A stretch of DNA of 22,738 bases from an uncultured Eubacteriales bacterium (GTDB lineage: Bacteria > Bacillota > Clostridia > Monoglobales > Monoglobaceae): the NCBI GenBank assembly GCA_900545865.1, contig URAN01000046.1:1-22738 (forward strand), written 5' to 3'. Made by a program: the position numbers and the translations under genes. Below are positions 15,294 through 22,738 of the stretch, piece by piece. Every line of letters begins with the position of its first letter. Position 1 is the stretch's first letter. Under the pieces are notes generated by a model. That model saw only the letters and a list, made by a program, of their open reading frames with translations. It searched no databases and had not been told where the DNA came from.

Positions 15294-18200
15294 ATGCGTC
15301 TTAAAAATATAGAAATGCAAGGCTTTAAATCCTTTGCAGACAAAATTTATCTTGATTTTAATTCGGGAATAACCGCAATCGTCGGCCCGAACGGCTCAGG
15401 AAAGAGCAATATTTCCGATGCCATTCGCTGGGTTATGGGCGAACAGAGCGTCAAATCCCTTCGCGGAAGCCGTATGGAAGATGTTATATTCGCCGGAACA
15501 GAAAAGCGCAAGGCTCTCGGTTTTGCCGAGGTTACCCTTACGCTCGACAACACGGACGGATACTTTTCGCTCGACTTTCCCGAGATAACCGTTACGCGCC
15601 GCGTGTATCGCAGCGGTGACGGCGAATACTATATCAATAAAACCCTGTGCCGTCTGAAAGACATTCACGAGCTTTTTATGGACACGGGTCTCGGGCGTGA
15701 CGGATATTCCATCATCGGTCAAGGAAAGATAGACTCGATTCTCAGCACAAAGTCCGAGGACAGGCGTCAGATTTTCGAAGAGGCGGCGGGAATCTCCAAA
15801 TACAAATACAGAAAATTAGAGGCTGAGCGCAAGCTTGTTCAAACCGTGGACAACCTCACAAGGGTCAAGGATATTCTGAGCGAATTAGAGGGTCAGCTCG
15901 GTCCTCTCGAACGACAGTCCGAAAAAGCAAAGCGGTATCTTATCCTGCGCGATGAGCTGCGCGGCATTGACATAGCCGTATCTATCATTAATATTGACAG
16001 AATCAAAGAGGAAAGCGCCAAGCTGTCGCAAGACCTCGAACTTTTGAATGCTCAAATTTCCGAAATCGCCGCGTCTCTCGAAGAAACAGACTCTGCCATT
16101 TCCGGAATGTACAGTGAACTCACGACGCTTGACGAACAGGCAGAAAAGATTAATTCGGATGAGCGCGACCTCTTGTTCAAGATAAGCGAATCCGAAAAGG
16201 AAAGCGGCATCTTGCGCAATGACGCCGAGCATAACAGGGATAACATAGACCGTCTCAAAGCCGAAATTTTGAATATTTCCGAATCGACAAAGGTAATTGA
16301 ATCGGATATTAAACAACACAAATCCAAACTCGAAGAATTGGGTCGCGAAAGCGTGCAAAACAAGTCGGAGATTGAAGAAATCACCGCGCTTATTTCGGCG
16401 GCAAACATCGAAACGTCCGAAAAGGGCGGCGCTCTCGAGAGCTTAAAATCAAGGATTATGGACATAACCGCAAAAATCGGCTCTCTTAAAGTATACATTG
16501 AGAATTCCGAAATATTAAAAGACAGCTTTGTACGCAGAAAAACGGACATTCTGTCCGAACGCTCGGAACGCGCAAAGAGCGTTGACGAGCTGACTCAAAA
16601 AAGGGATTCGGCGGCGGCGGACGAAAGAAATTTTAACGCCGAACTCGAAAAAGTGATTGTCGAACGCAAAAAGAACGAGGAAAATATCAGGCAAACCCGT
16701 GTGGAGTTCGAAAGACTTTCCGTTCAGAGAAACAACACCATACTCGAACTCGGGCGCAGGCGTTCGCGGCGCACAATGCTCATCGATATGGAGCGCGAAA
16801 TGGAGGGTTACGCCAAAGGCGTAAAGGGCATTATGACGGCGTATAAAAGTGGCAGATTCGGCAACGCCAAGATATACGGACCTCTTGCACAGCTCATAAA
16901 AACCGACAAAAAATACATAACGGCGATTGAAACCGCCCTTGGTGCGGCAAGCCAAAACATAGTTACCGAAACCGAGAACGAGGCGAAACAGGCTATTGCA
17001 TACCTCAAAGAAAAGCATCTCGGGCGTGCGACATTTCTTCCCGTTTCATCCATAAGGACAAGAAATTTCGACTCCTCTTCCGCCGCGCGGTGCGAGGGAT
17101 ATATTTCAACGGCGGCACAGCTTGTCGAATGCGATGAAAAATATCGGAACATAGTCGGAAGCTTTCTTGCATCGACCGTTATATGCGACAACATCGACAA
17201 CGCCGTTGTTATGGCAAGAAAAAACGGACACAAATTCAGGATTGTCACCCTCGGCGGCGATGTCATTCAAGCCGGCGGCGCAATGACGGGCGGAAGTGCC
17301 GTCAAGACCACGGGTTCTCTCTCTCGAACGGGTGAGATTGACTCCCTCGCCGAGGAAATCGATAAACTTAAAGCTCAAACCGAACGCGAAGAAAAGCGGC
17401 TTGCCGCTCTTTCGGAAAGTATCTCGAATTCAACCACCCTGATTGAAAAAATCACCGCCGCTGAACAGGAAATCCGCTCAAATGCCGTTCGCGCGGCGTC
17501 CGATTTTGAGCGATATTCCGCTTTGGTTGAAAGCATCAATTCATCAGACGCCCAGCTCGGCCGCGAGCTTGACGACATCGAACAAAAACTTGGCGAAATA
17601 GATTCCGATTTGACCGTCAAGAACGCCGAGATTGAAAAGATAACCAATGAACGCTCTGCGCTCGAAAAGGGCGCGGAAGGTGCGCAAGCTGAATTCAGCC
17701 GTGCAACCGATGAGAACGAGCGGCTCTCCGAACGGCTTACGCGCGCAAATATACGCCGTTCGACACTGCTCAAAGACACCGAGCTTGAAAACGAAAGAAT
17801 TGCCGCTCTGAACGCAAGCATGAGTGACAGGCTCGATGATGTAAAGATTAAGAACGGCGGAATCGAAACTTTAAAGAAACGCAACGAGGATATAGCCAGT
17901 CGGCTCGAACAGCTCGGCAAGCAATGTGATGAACACCGCGTTCGCGCCGATGAATGCAAAAGCCACGCACAGACAATTGCGGAAAGCCGCAAAAAGACCG
18001 AGGACGAGATTCGCAAACGCCAAAGCGAAGTCAAAGACACACAAGAGCAAAAGTTTGCACTTTCACAGCGTGCATCAAAGTTTGAGAACCGTTTGGCAAA
18101 GCTGATGTCCGACCGTGAAAGCATCGTCAATCGTATGTGGGAAGATTACGAGCTTACCTACAGCGATGCCGCCGAACTCGAACGTCCCGAGGGATTTGAG

Positions 18201-18857
18201 TATTCCTCCGCCACCGTGCGAATTAAGGAACTCAAAGACAGCATTCGCGCACTTGGCAACATAAACATTGATTCAATCGAGGAATACAAAAACGTGAAAG
18301 AGCGTTTTGACTTTCTCACCGTACAGACCTCGGATTTGGAGAAATCGAAGGCGGAACTCGATTCGGTAATTGAAGAAATGATGGATATAATGCAGAAAAA
18401 CTTTGCTGAACAATTTAAGATAATAAACATCGGATTCAACAAAGTTTTCAGCGAACTTTTCGGCGGCGGAAGTGCGCATTTATCGCTCACCGAACCTGAT
18501 AACGTATTGGAAAGCGGAATCGAAATCGAAGCACAGCCGCCGGGTAAAAAGCTGCAAAGTCTTACGCTGCTGTCGGGCGGCGAGCGTGCGTTCACGGCGA
18601 TAGCTCTGCTCTTTGCTATTCTCGATGTGCGCCCGACACCGTTTTGTATTCTTGACGAGATTGAGGCGGCTCTGGATGACGCAAACGTATACAGATACGC
18701 CGATTATCTGCATAAATACAGCAGCAAAACTCAATTCATTGTGGTTACGCACAGGCGCGGAACTATGGAGGCGGCAAATATTCTGTACGGTGTAACCATG
18801 CAGGAAAAAGGTATATCAAAGTTACTCTCACTCAATATCGATGAGGTAAATTTATAA
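15294..18857 (+). CDS. smc: Chromosome segregation protein SMC
   Basis: This 1187-residue ATPase, with ScpA and ScpB, loads at ParB sites and extrudes DNA loops to align chromosome arms. The N-terminal head has Walker A GPNGSGKS at 31-38, then SDAIRWVMGEQSVKSLRG. A long coiled coil runs from about 170 to 500. The hinge follows at about 510-660 (GPLAQLI, ETALGAASQNIV, GGDVIQAGGAMTGGS), then the return coil. The C-terminal head has the LSGGE signature at about 1093 and Walker B ILDEIEAALDD from about 1119. Length is typical of Bacillota. The ATG at 15294 has GGAG 9 nt upstream. It is first of smc-ftsY. The usual upstream gene rnc is missing; divergent ileS is there instead. Confidence 0.98.
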   Translation: MRLKNIEMQGFKSFADKIYLDFNSGITAIVGPNGSGKSNISDAIRWVMGEQSVKSLRGSRMEDVIFAGTEKRKALGFAEVTLTLDNTDGYFSLDFPEITVTRRVYRSGDGEYYINKTLCRLKDIHELFMDTGLGRDGYSIIGQGKIDSILSTKSEDRRQIFEEAAGISKYKYRKLEAERKLVQTVDNLTRVKDILSELEGQLGPLERQSEKAKRYLILRDELRGIDIAVSIINIDRIKEESAKLSQDLELLNAQISEIAASLEETDSAISGMYSELTTLDEQAEKINSDERDLLFKISESEKESGILRNDAEHNRDNIDRLKAEILNISESTKVIESDIKQHKSKLEELGRESVQNKSEIEEITALISAANIETSEKGGALESLKSRIMDITAKIGSLKVYIENSEILKDSFVRRKTDILSERSERAKSVDELTQKRDSAAADERNFNAELEKVIVERKKNEENIRQTRVEFERLSVQRNNTILELGRRRSRRTMLIDMEREMEGYAKGVKGIMTAYKSGRFGNAKIYGPLAQLIKTDKKYITAIETALGAASQNIVTETENEAKQAIAYLKEKHLGRATFLPVSSIRTRNFDSSSAARCEGYISTAAQLVECDEKYRNIVGSFLASTVICDNIDNAVVMARKNGHKFRIVTLGGDVIQAGGAMTGGSAVKTTGSLSRTGEIDSLAEEIDKLKAQTEREEKRLAALSESISNSTTLIEKITAAEQEIRSNAVRAASDFERYSALVESINSSDAQLGRELDDIEQKLGEIDSDLTVKNAEIEKITNERSALEKGAEGAQAEFSRATDENERLSERLTRANIRRSTLLKDTELENERIAALNASMSDRLDDVKIKNGGIETLKKRNEDIASRLEQLGKQCDEHRVRADECKSHAQTIAESRKKTEDEIRKRQSEVKDTQEQKFALSQRASKFENRLAKLMSDRESIVNRMWEDYELTYSDAAELERPEGFEYSSATVRIKELKDSIRALGNINIDSIEEYKNVKERFDFLTVQTSDLEKSKAELDSVIEEMMDIMQKNFAEQFKIINIGFNKVFSELFGGGSAHLSLTEPDNVLESGIEIEAQPPGKKLQSLTLLSGGERAFTAIALLFAILDVRPTPFCILDEIEAALDDANVYRYADYLHKYSSKTQFIVVTHRRGTMEAANILYGVTMQEKGISKLLSLNIDEVNL

Positions 18858-18870
18858 AATATACACCTTG

Positions 18871-18898
18871 TCGGAAAGGGCAATTGCGCCCCTACCGA
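18871..18898. repeat. Short REP-like palindrome between smc and ftsY
   Basis: TCGG (18871-18874) and CCGA (18895-18898) enclose an imperfect GGGC/GCCC hairpin with the TAGGGGCGCAATTGCCC pattern on the minus strand. It is GC-rich in an otherwise AT-rich 69-bp gap. It resembles the short GTAGGGGCG-type dispersed palindromes common in clostridial intergenic DNA (from memory). No T run follows, so smc and ftsY probably stay co-transcribed. Confidence 0.45.
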
Positions 18899-18926
18899 AC
18901 GAATTTATATAATAAGGAGACAGACT

Positions 18927-19850
18927 ATGGCATTTTTCAGCAAGCTGAGAGAGAGTCTCAGCAAAACAAAAAATTCAATCAATGACAAAATTGAGAACGT
19001 AATGAAAACATTTTCATCGGTTGATGATGATTTGTTCGATGAGCTTGAAGAAGCTCTTATTACCGCGGATTTGGGCGTAAACACATCTATGGACATCATA
19101 GAAAAGCTGCGCGATGCCGCGGCGGAAAAACATATAAAAAACAGTGTGGATTTAAAGGCAGAACTTGCGGCAATTCTCGAGGGCATTTTAACCGAAGGTT
19201 CAAGCAGCAAGCTCGATATTCGCGGACTTCCGGCGGTCGTTATGGTCATCGGCGTAAACGGTGTGGGAAAAACCACATCTATCGGAAAGCTTGCGGCGAT
19301 GTACAAAAAACAGGGCAAAAACGTTGTTATTGCCGCCGCGGATACTTTCCGTGCCGCCGCAATTGAACAGCTCGAAATTTGGGCGGAGCGCGCCGATGTT
19401 CGGATAATCAAACAGCAAGAGGGTTCCGACCCTGCCGCCGTTATTTATGACGCAATCAACGCCTGCAAGGGCAAATACGTTGATGTCCTGCTGTGCGACA
19501 CCGCCGGCAGACTTCACAACAAGAAAAATCTTATGCAAGAACTTAAAAAGATTTATAAGATACTCGACCGCGAACTTCCGATGAGCGGAAAAGAGGTCTT
19601 GCTGGTTCTTGACGCAACAACGGGTCAAAATGCGGTTATGCAGGCAAAGGAATTTAAAGAGGCTGCGGATATTACCGGTATAATCCTTACAAAGCTTGAC
19701 GGCACGGCAAAAGGCGGCATTACTTTTGCGATAAAGAATGAATATGATATTCCCGTTAAGCTTGTCGGCGTTGGCGAAGGCATAGACGATATTGAGCCGT
19801 TTGATGCAAAGGAATTTGTCGGCGGAATAATTGACACTTCCGCCGAATAG
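18927..19850 (+). CDS. ftsY: Signal recognition particle receptor FtsY
   Basis: This membrane-associated GTPase receives Ffh-ribosome complexes and hands them to SecYEG. The 307-residue protein has the short N-terminus usual in Bacillota, with no long acidic A domain, starting MAFFSKLRESLSKTK. The helical N domain follows, then the G domain: P-loop GVNGVGKT at 109-116, ADTFRAAAIEQLE, DTAGRLHNKKNLM, TKLDGTAKGG and GVGEGIDDIEPFDA. Residues that pair with Ffh are present. The ATG has AAGGAG 8 nt upstream. It is 69 bp after smc and ends before a strong terminator. Confidence 0.97.
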   Translation: MAFFSKLRESLSKTKNSINDKIENVMKTFSSVDDDLFDELEEALITADLGVNTSMDIIEKLRDAAAEKHIKNSVDLKAELAAILEGILTEGSSSKLDIRGLPAVVMVIGVNGVGKTTSIGKLAAMYKKQGKNVVIAAADTFRAAAIEQLEIWAERADVRIIKQQEGSDPAAVIYDAINACKGKYVDVLLCDTAGRLHNKKNLMQELKKIYKILDRELPMSGKEVLLVLDATTGQNAVMQAKEFKEAADITGIILTKLDGTAKGGITFAIKNEYDIPVKLVGVGEGIDDIEPFDAKEFVGGIIDTSAE

Positions 19851-19898
19851 CGTATAACCTTTCGTTTTACACAAATCCAAAATTTGATTTTCTAACAG

Positions 19899-19958
19899 AT
19901 TCTCAAAGCCAAGTACAGCTTTAAATCCTTTCGCTGTATTTGCTTTGAGAATTTTTTT
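19899..19958 (+). terminator. Rho-independent terminator of smc-ftsY
   Basis: An 11-bp perfect stem (ATTCTCAAAGC 19899-19909, GCTTTGAGAAT 19942-19952) continues inward, after one bulged C, as AAGTACAGC/GCTGTATTT (a G-U closing pair), with a 13-nt loop. A T run follows to 19958. It lies 49 nt past the ftsY stop. Confidence 0.93.
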
Positions 19959-19988
19959 GAAAAAATTTAAAAAAATTGAAAAAAAGGG

Positions 19989-20017
19989 TTGATTTTTGAA
20001 ACAAAGTGTGTTATAAT
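19989..20017 (+). promoter_or_regulatory. Promoter of tRNA-Leu
   Basis: TTGATT (19989-19994) and TATAAT (20012-20017) are 17 bp apart, giving a start near 20024, about 11 nt before the tRNA. The tRNA is therefore its own transcription unit. Confidence 0.85.
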
Positions 20018-20034
20018 AAACAAGTTGGTGACAC

Positions 20035-20121
20035 GCCGCTGTGGTGGAATTGGCAGACGCGCTGGACTCAAAATCCTGTGGTAGTGATACCGTATCGGTT
20101 CGACCCCGATCAGCGGCACCA
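20035..20121 (+). tRNA. tRNA-Leu (anticodon CAA)
   Basis: This 87-nt class II tRNA has CCA encoded. The acceptor stem GCCGCTG pairs fully with CAGCGGC (discriminator A, as leucine tRNA needs). The D-arm is GTGGAATTGGCAGACGC. The anticodon loop is CTCAAAA (CAA, reading UUG). The long variable arm has a GGTA/TACC stem, and the T-arm is ATCGG TTCGACC CCGAT. The anticodon stem CTGGA/TCCTG has a U-U mismatch at pair 28-42. Charged by the LeuS encoded at 118-2583. Confidence 0.97.
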
Positions 20122-20124
20122 TAT

Positions 20125-20156
20125 AAGGAGCAAGCATTTTCGCTTGCTCCTTTTTT
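20125..20156 (+). terminator. Rho-independent terminator of tRNA-Leu
   Basis: A perfect 11-bp stem (AAGGAGCAAGC 20125-20135, GCTTGCTCCTT 20142-20152) with a 6-nt loop is followed by a run of T to 20156. It starts 4 nt past the tRNA CCA end. Confidence 0.95.
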
Positions 20157-20202
20157 ATGCGGGTGCATATGATGCCCCAATTTCTAACACTTTTCTAACA
20201 CA

Positions 20203-20286
20203 AAATCAAAATAATTTTTGCATTGCGATTGGGCTTGGCAATCGTATGGGCAACGGGCGATTAATTCATTAAAATTATTTTGATTT
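20203..20286. repeat. 84-bp inverted-repeat element with internal hairpin
   Basis: A perfect 16-bp inverted repeat (20203-20218, 20271-20286; AAATCAAAATAATTTT and its complement) encloses 52 nt. Inside is another perfect hairpin, CGATTG (20226-20231)/CAATCG (20239-20244). It lies between the tRNA-Leu terminator and the GH38 remnant, where the window changes from core to accessory genes. No gene or T-tract fits it. A small non-autonomous element or protein-binding site is possible; the 20157-20338 gap holds nothing else. Confidence 0.6.
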
Positions 20287-20338
20287 GCCTATCCTGTTAT
20301 TTCGTATAATATTGCGAGAGCATATTGTGGGACTACAA

Positions 20339-21066
20339 TTATTGACATACATTTCGTTTGATAGACGTATAGCAACCCATCATACACGGACCGAGAGAAT
20401 CTTCTATCACTTTGAGTTTGTCCTTATTCACAGTCTTAAAATATTCCTCGGGTGTTGAGTGTTTTATATTAAGCTCTGTATGCTCTTTCATAAACTCGGT
20501 TATCTCGTTTAAATCAACTCGTGACGGTCCACCGCCGTGGTCGCCTATTCCCCACAGAACAAGTATATTCTCTTTGTCTGCGCACTCATTCAGCACATAA
20601 CAAAGTTGCCCCTGTTCATTCCCGGGCGCATAAACAAGTATGAGTCAAAACCGTTCTTTTTGAGTATCTGCACAAGTCCCCTCGTATGTCCGAACGGGTC
20701 AAAATTTATTGCCGTTGTCGGGGTTTTATCAAACTTTTCTTTGAAATACCTTCTTCCGTATTCTATCTGTCGGATAAAAGATTCACCCGACAGCAATGTA
20801 CAGTCGGGCTGAAGATACCAACCGCCCATAATATGCCATTTTCCATCGGCAACCAGTTTTTGTATGCGTCCGAATAATTCGGGTTCGTATTCCTCAATCC
20901 ATTCATACAAAAGTGCTTCGTTGTGATTAAATACAAATCCGTCAACTTCCTCACAAAAATTCGCAGCGGTGCGGAATGTCGAGATCGCCTCCGCCGCTCC
21001 CTCCTGCCACTTTCACAGCCATATCGGGTCTATGTGTGCGTTACATAATAAATATACGTTTTTCAT
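20339..21066 (-). pseudogene. Broken glycoside hydrolase family 38 alpha-mannosidase, N-terminal remnant
   Basis: Read from an ATG at 21066 (AAAGGA about 8 nt upstream), the frame gives NAHIDPIWL, then TGA at 21013-21015 where the family has Trp, then KWQEGAAEAI and a well-kept GH38 stretch: NHNEALLYEWIEEYEPELF, WHIMGGWYLQPDC, FDPFGHTRGLVQILKK (catalytic Asp), YLFMRPG. Near 20600 the frame shifts and a segment appears deleted. The next frame continues with LVLWGIGDHGGGPSR (metal-binding His) and ends at 20339. Only about 240 codons remain of a family usually near 900-1000, with the C-terminal beta domains gone. The nonsense, frameshift, deletion and truncation together mean it cannot make active enzyme. 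It follows the isomerase gene by 23 bp, so a former sugar-use operon is likely. Confidence 0.88.
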
Positions 21067-21089
21067 AGTTTCGTCCTTTCATATTTACT

Positions 21090-21881
21090 TTATGCAAGTA
21101 AAACTTTTTCGGCATTTTTCTTAAAATCGGATACTGTCAATTTGCCGTTCCGACTTTGAAATCCCACCTCATACATCCAAACGCCGTTATATTTAATATC
21201 TTTAAGAGCCTTAACCACTTCGCTCCAATTGATTTCTCCGTCACCGGGAATCCAATGCTTTTCATCAACAAAATCAAAATCAGATACGTGCAGCGTAACA
21301 ATCTTATTTTTCAATTCTCGAATTACATTTTCGGGTTTATCGGCTGTAATATGATTTGTATCGAAACAAATTCTTAAACGTTCGTCATCCTCGGTTAAAA
21401 ACTTCATTTCTTCAACACAATTTCCGAGACACGTCCGCGGCAAGTCCTCAACGCATATAACCGCATTAAATCTTTCGGCAACATCCGCAAGTTTTGACAG
21501 ACTTTCTTTTGCGCATTTTAGTTTTTCTTTCCGCTCCGATTCGGATATCGGTTCACTGCTCGGATGAACAACGAATTTATCAACTCCTATACTGCCGCCC
21601 ATTTTTATCAATTCGGATAAATACTCAACTGTTTTTCTCCTTTTTTCTTTCTCAACATCCGAAATATCTATCAACTCTCGCGGTGCAAACGGAAGATGAA
21701 ACGACCATATATTTATACCATGGCTTTCAGCCATTTTTTTAACACCGCAAAAATCAAAATTTTCATAATGTTCATAAAGCGGTCTTGATATTTCGACATC
21801 AAATATTCCGTTTTTCGCCAAATCATTAAAGCTTTTTTCTTCAAAACTCATCTCAAACATTGACATACCGATTCTATACAT
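21090..21881 (-). CDS. Sugar-phosphate isomerase/epimerase family TIM-barrel protein
   Basis: The 263-residue protein has the fold of xylose-isomerase-like/AP endonuclease 2 family enzymes (IolE, IolI, LoiK-like epimerases). Visible barrel and metal-site segments are IWSFHLPF (His), DKFVVHPSSEP (His), VICVEDLP (Glu), ICFDTNHI (Asp, His), IVTLHVSDFD (His, Asp) and HWIPGDGEINW with WMYEVGF (Glu near the end). This is the full set of acidic/His ligands for one divalent metal. The substrate cannot be told. ATG 21881 is chosen since AAAGG lies 9 nt upstream; GTG 21890 overlaps the ribosome site region. It sits between dapA (30 bp) and the GH38 remnant (23 bp), suggesting a carbohydrate role. It looks intact although its neighbour is broken. 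Confidence 0.85.
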   Translation of the reverse strand: MYRIGMSMFEMSFEEKSFNDLAKNGIFDVEISRPLYEHYENFDFCGVKKMAESHGINIWSFHLPFAPRELIDISDVEKEKRRKTVEYLSELIKMGGSIGVDKFVVHPSSEPISESERKEKLKCAKESLSKLADVAERFNAVICVEDLPRTCLGNCVEEMKFLTEDDERLRICFDTNHITADKPENVIRELKNKIVTLHVSDFDFVDEKHWIPGDGEINWSEVVKALKDIKYNGVWMYEVGFQSRNGKLTVSDFKKNAEKVLLA

Positions 21882-21911
21882 ATATAACACCTTTCTTTCT
21901 GTTTTATTGTT

Positions 21912-22738
21912 TTAAAGTTTTTGTTTTAATATTTCTTTATTTTTTTCACTTAGCTCTATTAATGGTAATCGTGGTATTCCATAATTGTATCCTTTTATGT
22001 TTAATGCAGATTTTATTGGTATTGGATTTACTTCACAAAATAGTGTCTCTATTAGGCTTATTGATTCTAATTGTTTGTGCAATGCTTGTTTTGTATTCCC
22101 TTCTAAATAGTCATATACCATTTGATGTGTATACTTAGGTTTTATGTTTGATAATACTGATATTACTCCTATACCACCTAATGATAGTATTGGTATTATT
22201 TGATCATCATTACCTGAGTATATATGTAAATTATCTCCACATAATGATGCTATTTTTGCTACTTGTGATATATTACCACTGGCTTCTTTTATAGCTACTA
22301 TGTTATCTATTTTTGATAGCTCTAAACATGTTTCTGGTTTTATATTAACACCTGTTCTGCTAGGTACATTATATAGTATTATTGGTAACGATGTATTGTT
22401 TGCTATTACTGTATAATGTTTTATTAATCCCTCTTGTGTAGTTTTATTATAATAAGGAGTTACTATTAATGCTCCATCTACACCAACTGATTCTGCATAT
22501 TTTGTCATTTGTATAACCGCTTCTGTATTATTTGAACCAGTACCAGCTATTACAGGAATTCGTTTATTAACAGTATCAACTACAAATTTAATAACATCTT
22601 TTCTTTCCGCTTCTGTCATAGTAGATGCTTCTCCTGTAGTTCCAGTAACGATCAGTGAGTCGCAAAGATCATTCTTAATCAAATATTCAATAATTTCGCC
22701 ATATGCCTCGTAGTTAACTTCCTCGTTTTCAAAATAAG
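21912..22738 (-). CDS. dapA: 4-hydroxy-tetrahydrodipicolinate synthase, 5' end outside the window
   Basis: Condenses pyruvate with aspartate semialdehyde, the first committed step to diaminopimelate and lysine. The frame stays open to the window edge (first full codon ends at 22736), so the start is missing; the TTG at 22682 is internal, because codons upstream encode FENEEVNYEAYGEIIEYLIK, the normal DapA N-terminal region. About 274 of roughly 290-295 residues are present. Active-site features are GTTGE (Thr pair), YNVPSRTG (Tyr and Arg) and IKEASGN (Schiff-base Lys), then GGIGVISV. Codon use from about 22650 to the 3' end is strongly A/T-ending (ACT, GGT, TTA, ATA), unlike the rest of the window, while the first 20-25 codons (AAC, GAG, TAC, GGC) look like the host. 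Transfer with recombination is likely. Confidence 0.93.
   Translation of the reverse strand, partial: YFENEEVNYEAYGEIIEYLIKNDLCDSLIVTGTTGEASTMTEAERKDVIKFVVDTVNKRIPVIAGTGSNNTEAVIQMTKYAESVGVDGALIVTPYYNKTTQEGLIKHYTVIANNTSLPIILYNVPSRTGVNIKPETCLELSKIDNIVAIKEASGNISQVAKIASLCGDNLHIYSGNDDQIIPILSLGGIGVISVLSNIKPKYTHQMVYDYLEGNTKQALHKQLESISLIETLFCEVNPIPIKSALNIKGYNYGIPRLPLIELSEKNKEILKQKL

Noticed and set aside
17375..18130. 251-codon Ser-rich open frame on the minus strand inside smc
   Set aside because: It is antisense of the SMC coiled coil; the Ser/Phe/Arg-rich make-up is what reversed Glu/Lys-rich codons give.
20097..20121. tRNA-Leu 3' end as an integration (att) site
   Set aside because: No second copy of the tRNA 3' end and no integrase gene occur in the window.
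19200..20180. 326-codon open frame on the minus strand, starting antisense to tRNA-Leu
   Set aside because: It begins in antisense of the tRNA (the GRTDTVSLPQDFESSASAN run is a well-known false product of class II tRNA antisense), then runs opposite ftsY, whose conserved GTPase motifs show which strand codes.
21013..21015. TGA in the GH38 gene as selenocysteine or recoded Trp
   Set aside because: The family has Trp here, there is no SECIS-like hairpin, other genes end normally, and the gene also has a frameshift and truncation.
1..22738. CRISPR array, rRNA genes, toxin-antitoxin or phage-defence genes
   Set aside because: No regularly spaced repeats, rRNA sequence or such protein families were seen on either strand.

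Overview
The window looks like the chromosome of a low-to-mid GC Bacillota, most likely a gut-type Clostridia (class-level inference). The grounds are the nadD-yqeK-LCP-rsfS-leuS order, the ylxM-ffh-rpsP-khpA-rimM-trmD order, AGGAGG-type Shine-Dalgarno sites, near-consensus sigma-A promoters and U-tailed terminators. Almost all of it is housekeeping DNA for translation, protein export and chromosome organisation. Only the last 2.4 kb has an accessory character.

Layout: (1) Positions 1-52, minus strand, hold the first bases of what looks like a group IIC intron, placed just after the leuS terminator. (2) 118-7738, minus strand, is one probable operon transcribed from a promoter near 7853-7881. 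It runs: zinc-ribbon/membrane/propeller protein of unknown function, nadD, a 104-nt multibranched hairpin element, yqeK, a LytR-CpsA-Psr protein, rsfS, leuS. (3) 7995-11739, minus strand, is ylxM-ffh-rpsP-khpA-rimM-trmD under a perfect TTGACA-17-TATAAT promoter. (4) 11935-15066, minus strand, is a type-2 ileS with its own promoter and terminator. (5) 15294-19850, plus strand, is smc-ftsY, diverging from ileS and ending in a strong terminator. (6) 20035-20121 is tRNA-Leu(CAA) with its own promoter and terminator. (7) 20203-22738 holds an inverted-repeat element, a broken GH38 alpha-mannosidase, a sugar-phosphate isomerase-like TIM barrel, and a dapA cut by the window edge whose codon use differs from everything else.

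How the genes work together: Ffh, FtsY and YlxM form the co-translational targeting pathway. RpsP, RimM, TrmD, KhpA and RsfS serve ribosome assembly, tRNA modification and RNA binding. LeuS, IleS and tRNA-Leu supply charged tRNA. NadD feeds NAD synthesis and YqeK removes Ap4A-type nucleotides. SMC organises the chromosome and the LCP protein attaches polymers to the wall. In many Bacillota smc-ftsY-ylxM-ffh-rpsP-khpA-rimM-trmD is one co-directional run. Here it is split by ileS, with the two halves in opposite orientation.

I found no clear new defence or biosynthetic system. The best leads are the intron at the leuS terminator, the unknown zinc-ribbon/propeller membrane protein, the multibranched element between nadD and yqeK, and the mosaic-looking dapA.
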